DNA from: Oscillatoria nigro-viridis PCC 7112
Lineage (GTDB): Bacteria; Cyanobacteriota; Cyanobacteriia; Cyanobacteriales; Microcoleaceae
Assembly (NCBI RefSeq): GCF_000317475.1
Contig: NC_019729.1
Span: 7,351,445-7,415,444, forward strand
Direction of reading: 5' to 3'
Length of the DNA: 64,000 bases
In this document: piece by piece, positions 59,893 to 64,000 of the stretch
Layout: the number at the start of each line of letters is the position of its first letter
Numbering within the stretch: the stretch's first letter is position 1
Program-made: the position numbers and the translations under genes
The notes under the pieces: generated by a model
What the model was told of the DNA's origin: nothing
The model's input: only the letters and a program-made list of their open reading frames with translations
Database searches by the model: none

Positions 59893-60876
59893 ATGCCAGC
59901 ACTATTTCCTAATTCAATCAATGCACCAGGCAATCCTCCCCAAAATCAAGGCGCACCGGGCAATCCACCTCCCCAAAATCAAGGCGCACCGGGCAATCCA
60001 CCTCCCCAAAATCAAGGCGCACCGGGCAATCCACCTCCCCAAAATCAAGGCGCACAACTTACGAATTCTGCTTTACCTCCCCAAAACCCAACTCCACCCC
60101 CTCCGCCAGCTAACAGTATTAGCACCACAGCAGGAAACGACAATATTACCGGAGATAGTTTAGATAACTTTATCCTAGGCAGTAGCGGCACAGATACCAT
60201 AACGGGAGGATTAGGCACGGATACAATTAGCTATCTTTCCCTTACCAGCGGCATTACCATTGAGGCTAAAGGTATTGTAGATAAAGGCGCAGCCGGTACA
60301 GATAGCCTGCAAAATATAGAACAAATAATTGCTCCTTTAGGACAGATTAATACCATCGATGCTTCTACAGGTAGCGGCACTGCTTCTATTAATGTGGATT
60401 TGTCGCAAAATCGTTTGGCGGTTAACAATCTACCCGGTATCGGCACTCTGAATTTTACGGTAGAGAATTTCGTTAATGTCACAGGTACTCCCAATGTAGA
60501 TGTCCTTACCGGAAACATCCAAAACAATTCTTTAGTAGGAGGAGATGGTAACGATACACTCTCAGGTTTGCGCGGCAATGATACCCTGATTGGAGTCAAT
60601 CCATCAAGTGCTACACCGGGAAGCAATGAAACCGATGTGCTGATTGGCGGTCGAGGTAGAGATATTTTTGTTCTCGGTGATGCCACCAAGACATACTATC
60701 AGGGAACAGGAGTTGCACTGATTCAGGATTTCCAACAAGGAATAGATCGCATTCAGCTACGTGGGAGTCTCTCTGACTACAATATTGTTGGAAACTCCAT
60801 CAATTTGGCTGGTACATCTGACCAAATAGCTGTAATTCAAGGCGGGTTTACTCCTGATAGTTTCCTGTTTGTGTAA
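59893..60876 (+). CDS. Calcium-binding RTX-type protein with N-terminal proline-rich tandem repeats
   Basis: The 327-residue protein begins with four tandem copies of an 11-residue unit (GAPGNPPPQNQ), then TPPPPPANSI. From about 80 it carries RTX-like text: GNDNITGDSLDNFILG and GTDTITGGLGTDTISYL. Further units are GGDGNDTLSGLRGNDTLIG and a C-terminal DVLIGGRGRDIFVLGD followed by FQQGIDRIQLRG. There is no classical signal peptide, as usual for type I secretion substrates. It is probably an extracellular calcium-binding protein. It lies downstream of the two-component/LGVTEA locus in the same direction, with a 158-base spacer. Confidence 0.85.
   Translation: MPALFPNSINAPGNPPQNQGAPGNPPPQNQGAPGNPPPQNQGAPGNPPPQNQGAQLTNSALPPQNPTPPPPPANSISTTAGNDNITGDSLDNFILGSSGTDTITGGLGTDTISYLSLTSGITIEAKGIVDKGAAGTDSLQNIEQIIAPLGQINTIDASTGSGTASINVDLSQNRLAVNNLPGIGTLNFTVENFVNVTGTPNVDVLTGNIQNNSLVGGDGNDTLSGLRGNDTLIGVNPSSATPGSNETDVLIGGRGRDIFVLGDATKTYYQGTGVALIQDFQQGIDRIQLRGSLSDYNIVGNSINLAGTSDQIAVIQGGFTPDSFLFV
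59947..60053 (+). repeat. 33-bp tandem repeat in the RTX gene
   Basis: The unit starts CAAGGCGCACCGGGCAATCC and ends CACCTCCCCAAAAT. It is repeated about three and a quarter times with perfect identity, and encodes the GAPGNPPPQNQ units. It is likely to vary in copy number. Confidence 0.85.
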
Positions 60877-60934
60877 AATCAATTCCGGTAGCATCGTCGG
60901 GCGTAAAATCCAGTCAACAGCCAACAATCTAATT

Positions 60935-61040
60935 CATCTGCGTTAATCTGTGTTAATCTGCCATCATCTGCGGTAAAAAAAAGAGAATTTGGTAACCGCA
61001 GATGACAATGGATTGACGCAGATTCACGCAGATGAAAGGA
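60935..61040. repeat. Dispersed ATCTGCG/ACGCAGAT repeats
   Basis: ATCTGCGTTAATCTGTGTTAATCTG runs one way and ACCGCAGATGACAATGGATTGACGCAGAT the other, giving an inverted arrangement around AAAAAAAAGAG. It may terminate the convergent genes at 60876 and 61050. Members are also at 355, 14110 and 20510. Confidence 0.5.
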
Positions 61041-61049
61041 GCAAAAGCA

Positions 61050-61964
61050 CTAATTTTCTGCAAACGCCGATCGCCCTTTAATCCAATCGAGTAAAATAGG
61101 ATTGACCAATTCCGGCGCTTCATCTTGGGGACAATGACCTACGCCCTCCAAAGGAATAAACTTTTCAACAGCCGGAAACTTGGCCAATTCTCGCCCCAAT
61201 GCGATCGGCTCCCAAGGGTCATCCGTACCCCACAAAATCAAAGCAGGACAGCTCAAACGCGGCAACAAATCCTCCGGTAGCGGCCCTTGAGAATAACTGA
61301 TAAATGCTACAAATACTTCCACTGCGCCGCTGTCTTGGGCAGGTTTCAGCAGCATATTTACCAGTTCGTCGGTGACAGCTTCGGGACGGTGATAAGCTTG
61401 CAAAAGCACTTTTTTTACTGTTTTTGGCGTTGCTAATTGTTTAAAAAATAATTGACTTATCCACTTGACATTTAAAAGTTTTTGTGCGATTGGCGCTCCA
61501 AAACTGCGATACCACGGCATTTCGGCGCGTTTGCGATCGTGCAGCAAGCGCAAAGAACAATTAAGTAAAATTACACCGGAAGCAATATCGGGAAAATCCA
61601 CAGCGGCTTGCATAATTGCCACGCAGCCGATCGAATTTCCCACCAAAAAAGCCGGCCCGCCCGCAACTTCCCGACAAAAATCAGCAATTAGCTGTCCCCA
61701 AGTTTCAAAAGTATAGTCAATCTCAAGTTTGGGCGCGGGTTTAGCAGAACCGCCAAAACCGATGAGGTCGATCGCGTAACAGCGGCAATCAGCAGCCAGC
61801 GCCGGCAAATTCTTGCGCCAATGGCCCCAAGACGCACCAAAACCGTGGACAAACACCACCGCAGGCCCGCGCGAACCAGCAGCCTGGTAGCAAATGGGAA
61901 AGCCTTTCCACAGCCAAGTTTGAGGTGCAACAGCAGTTGACGAAGTGGGAGTAGAAGATGTCAT
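61050..61964 (-). CDS. Alpha/beta-fold hydrolase
   Basis: The 304-residue enzyme has the oxyanion-hole text VVFVHGFGASWGHWRKN (about 35-52) and AIDLIGFGGSAKP. The nucleophile elbow FLVGNSIGCVAIM has serine at about 122. The acid is in LILWGTDDPWEPI (about 245) and the histidine in LEGVGHCPQDEAPE (about 277). The layout matches the haloalkane-dehalogenase/epoxide-hydrolase-like branch common in cyanobacteria and plastids, several of which act on chlorophyll- or lipid-type esters. The substrate cannot be told. It converges on the RTX gene and is preceded by CTAAAAT-type STRR heptamers. Confidence 0.88.
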   Translation of the reverse strand: MTSSTPTSSTAVAPQTWLWKGFPICYQAAGSRGPAVVFVHGFGASWGHWRKNLPALAADCRCYAIDLIGFGGSAKPAPKLEIDYTFETWGQLIADFCREVAGGPAFLVGNSIGCVAIMQAAVDFPDIASGVILLNCSLRLLHDRKRAEMPWYRSFGAPIAQKLLNVKWISQLFFKQLATPKTVKKVLLQAYHRPEAVTDELVNMLLKPAQDSGAVEVFVAFISYSQGPLPEDLLPRLSCPALILWGTDDPWEPIALGRELAKFPAVEKFIPLEGVGHCPQDEAPELVNPILLDWIKGRSAFAEN

Positions 61965-61971
61965 GGGATTT

Positions 61972-61997
61972 TAGATTTTAGATTTTAGATTTTAGAT
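61972..61997. repeat. STRR heptamers (ATTTTAG)
   Basis: Three to four ATTTTAG units lie 8 bases upstream of the minus-strand hydrolase start. Confidence 0.6.
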
Positions 61998-62213
61998 GAA
62001 TGCAAGGCTGCAAAGAACTCAAGTCAATACTACAAACCGTATCGCAATTCGAGGCAACCGCTAGGACATAAATCCCAAACCTCCCTTCCCTCCTCCCTCT
62101 GCGCCCTCTGCGCCCTCTGCGGTTAATTCCTCTTCCTTCTTCCTTTGCAGTTAGAGGCGATATTATGTCACGATTAGAAGTGCTGACTTCTTTGCCTTAT
62201 TGAAATTTCCCTT

Positions 62214-63143
62214 ATGCCAACGATCGTTTCCACTGCAGTCGTACCGTTTCTGGGGTCGGAAATTGTACCAGACTACGACACCGCCAAAGTAGTAATCTTG
62301 CCAATTCCCTACGAAGCTACCACCACTTACCGCCGGGGGTGCGAAAACGGGCCGGCGAAACTTCTAGAAGCTTCTCATCAACTCGAGTGCTATGACGAAG
62401 AATTGGATTCCGAAGTTTGCTACGATGTCGGAATTTATACAAAAGAGCCGATCGCCGATACGCGCAACAGACAACCGGTTTCATCCTCAGAAATGCTGCA
62501 AGTCACCCAAGCCGCAGTCCACCAGCTAGTTACCGAAAATAAATTTGTCATCTCCCTCGGAGGCGAACACAGCATCACTGCAGGCGTTGTGGAAGGTTAT
62601 CGCCAAGCATACCCAAACGAACCTTTCACAGTCGTGCAAATCGACGCCCACGGCGACTTGCGGCACGAGTACGAAGGTTCGATTCACAACCACGCCTGCG
62701 TGATGCGACGTATTGTAGATATGGGCTTACCGACTCTGCAAATCGGGATTCGCGCTATCTGCAAGGAAGAAGCCGACTTGATTAAAGCAAAACAGCTAAA
62801 CGTGATTCGAGCTCGCGAAATCGCTACTCAACCGGATTGGGCCGATCGGGCAATTGCCAGCATAACAACTAAGCGAGTATTTTTGACGATCGACTTAGAC
62901 GGCATCGATCCGACTTTAATTCCAGGAGTGGGAACACCCGAACCGGGCGGCTTAAATTGGTATTCTCTCACCGGATTTTTGCGCCGCATCTTCGAGTCCT
63001 ACGAAGTAATCGGGTGTGACATTATGGAATTAGCACCGGTTGTAGATTCTGTAGTCTCAGAATTTACCGCCGCCAAATTAGCATACAAAATGATCGGGTA
63101 TCAAGCTCTGGCTCAAGGTTGGCTAAAGCCAGACGAGGAATAA
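62214..63143 (+). CDS. speB: Agmatinase / ureohydrolase family protein (SpeB)
   Basis: The 309-residue ureohydrolase has the three manganese motifs: SLGGEHSITAG (about 101), VVQIDAHGDLRHEYEG (about 141) and LTIDLDGIDPTLIPGVGTPE (about 221-240). The N-terminal AKVVILPIPYEATTTYRRG is typical of agmatinase. It would split agmatine into putrescine and urea. Cyanobacterial members of this family include a guanidine hydrolase, so substrate identity needs caution, especially as no arginine decarboxylase lies adjacent. The pairing with a urea-type sensor 50 kb away is not evidence of linkage. Confidence 0.85.
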   Translation: MPTIVSTAVVPFLGSEIVPDYDTAKVVILPIPYEATTTYRRGCENGPAKLLEASHQLECYDEELDSEVCYDVGIYTKEPIADTRNRQPVSSSEMLQVTQAAVHQLVTENKFVISLGGEHSITAGVVEGYRQAYPNEPFTVVQIDAHGDLRHEYEGSIHNHACVMRRIVDMGLPTLQIGIRAICKEEADLIKAKQLNVIRAREIATQPDWADRAIASITTKRVFLTIDLDGIDPTLIPGVGTPEPGGLNWYSLTGFLRRIFESYEVIGCDIMELAPVVDSVVSEFTAAKLAYKMIGYQALAQGWLKPDEE

Positions 63144-63276
63144 ATGGCGAAGTACGAATCACAATAGGCTGTTGGCAAGGCTAGAATTAAGCTAAAGCCA
63201 AACAACAGCCAATTTTATTCGTGCTGACAGTTTCATCTTTCATGCTGGCAAATACTGCTCTTCACCTCGTGAAAAC

Positions 63277-63834
63277 ATGAGTTTACTAATCGATACAACG
63301 GGTACTCCCATTAACGGCTACGCTCCCGATTTTGAACTGCCGGGAGTTGACGAAGAAGTTCACCATTTAGCTCGATATTTAGAAAAATTTCGGGCGATTG
63401 CGGTGATATTTATGTGCAATCATTGCCCTTACGTGCAGTTTTATCTAAATCGCCTGAAAGAAATTCAAGCAGAGTTTCAAGATCGAGGCGTTACTTTAAT
63501 CGGGATGAATGCTAATGACGCAAATCAATATCCTGAAGATAGTTTTGAGAATATGAAAACTTTTGCGGCTAACAATCAACTCAATTTCCCCTACATCCGA
63601 GATGTTGCTCAAGATGTGGCTGAAAGTTTTGGGGCTTCTAAAACCCCGGAGGTTTTTTTGTTAGATCGAGACGGCAGATTGCGCTACAAAGGTTTGATTG
63701 ACGACAACGCTGAAGATCCCGCAGCAGTGCAGGTTTCTTATCTCCGAGGTGCGATCGACCAATTGCTCAACAGTCAACCCGTTGAGCCTTCAACTACAGA
63801 GGCTGTAGGCTGTTCTATCAAATGGCGATCGTAG
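63277..63834 (+). CDS. Thioredoxin-fold redoxin (peroxiredoxin-like)
   Basis: The 185-residue protein reads GYAPDFELPGVDEEVHHLAR then VIFMCNHCPYVQFYLNRLKE. The active site C-N-H-C is in a CxxC position at about residues 47-50. TLIGMNANDANQYPEDSFEN and KTPEVFLLDRDGRLRYKG complete the AhpC-TSA/redoxin fold. Members have been called thioredoxin-like or peroxiredoxin-like and are common in cyanobacteria. The family acts on thiols, but the partner is unknown. There is no signal peptide. A hairpin terminator follows at 63916. Confidence 0.9.
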   Translation: MSLLIDTTGTPINGYAPDFELPGVDEEVHHLARYLEKFRAIAVIFMCNHCPYVQFYLNRLKEIQAEFQDRGVTLIGMNANDANQYPEDSFENMKTFAANNQLNFPYIRDVAQDVAESFGASKTPEVFLLDRDGRLRYKGLIDDNAEDPAAVQVSYLRGAIDQLLNSQPVEPSTTEAVGCSIKWRS

Positions 63835-63866
63835 TCATTAGTCATTAGTCATTAGTCATTAGTTGA
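63833..63866. repeat. STRR heptamers (GTCATTA)
   Basis: Five or so GTCATTA units directly follow the redoxin stop codon. Confidence 0.65.
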
Positions 63867-63915
63867 AAGGTGCATCTGTTGCGAGATTGTTGGTTTGTAT
63901 CGAAAATAATAGTAG

Positions 63916-63952
63916 CTGACGCACCCTACTTCATTATGGTAGGGTGCGTCAG
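63916..63952 (+). terminator. Hairpin terminator after the redoxin gene
   Basis: CTGACGCACCCTAC and GTAGGGTGCGTCAG pair perfectly over 14 bases, followed by GTTTTAC. This sequence is also a widely dispersed cyanobacterial palindrome. Confidence 0.6.
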
Positions 63953-64000
63953 GTTTTACATTCTCAATTTGCACGAAAAGTCGAGTTATAATGCACCATA

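Overview
The window looks like chromosomal DNA from a filamentous, Microcoleus/Oscillatoria-like cyanobacterium. The evidence is a very high density of HIP1-type GCGATCGC/CGATCG octamers, tandem heptanucleotide (STRR) repeats, and families typical of cyanobacteria: a RuBisCO small-subunit-like domain, an NblR-type regulator, DUF2949 and DUF5340 proteins, a cyanoexosortase with its partner, and a DUF4347/RTX giant. No rRNA operon, origin or prophage is visible. This placement is inference from content.

Layout. 1-6 kb: tail of a carboxysome/RuBisCO-activase type protein, ribokinase, NblR-like regulator, DUF192 lipoprotein, a candidate structured RNA, DUF2949, class V aminotransferase, DUF5340, then a run of hairpins. 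6-10.9 kb: trpC, a dead IS630-type element, small stress-type proteins (CsbD and others), and a 136-bp MITE with 9-bp target duplications. 10.9-13.8 kb: a hybrid histidine kinase carrying a UrtA-like binding domain. 14-20 kb: a histidine phosphatase between two copies of a 113-bp repeat, a protein of NRPI repeats, uvrB, and a translationally coupled DUF433/DUF6883/DUF4926 cassette facing a second DUF433 protein. 20-26.7 kb: a 24-bp tandem array, an IS1634-type element that has split an aldo/keto reductase, and a DegT aminotransferase. 26.8-32.8 kb: a second MITE, then exosortase, exosortase partner, SLBB export protein and Wzc-like protein, an envelope/exopolysaccharide module. 33-36.5 kb: lpdA and a HigBA-type pair. 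37-39.8 kb: two glycine/alanine-rich membrane proteins divergent from a vMAP/NB-ARC STAND ATPase. 39.8-41.1 kb: a second dead IS630-type element. 41.3-49.7 kb: DsbA-like lipoprotein, the DUF4347/Calx-beta/PT-linker/RTX giant, and a VIT-VWA protein. 49.8-52.6 kb: two tandem non-standard tRNAs followed by an unusual SDR and a leucine-rich-repeat protein. 53-64 kb: rpe, a membrane protein and LCP protein, DUF202, a two-component pair divergent from a secreted LGVTE-repeat protein, an RTX protein, an alpha/beta hydrolase, a SpeB-family ureohydrolase and a thioredoxin-fold protein.

The strongest candidates for something new are three. First, the tandem tRNA pair (C33, NGC anticodons, and an eighth acceptor pair equivalent to G-1:C73) next to the SDR-LRR genes. 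Second, the STAND ATPase with two putative pore-type proteins and a repeated operator. Third, the UrtA-like kinase, which lacks any in-frame signal peptide. Mobile DNA is also informative. Two MITEs with 9-bp duplications and one IS1634 with a 6-bp duplication can be delimited to the base, and two genes carry palindromic repeat elements inserted in frame.
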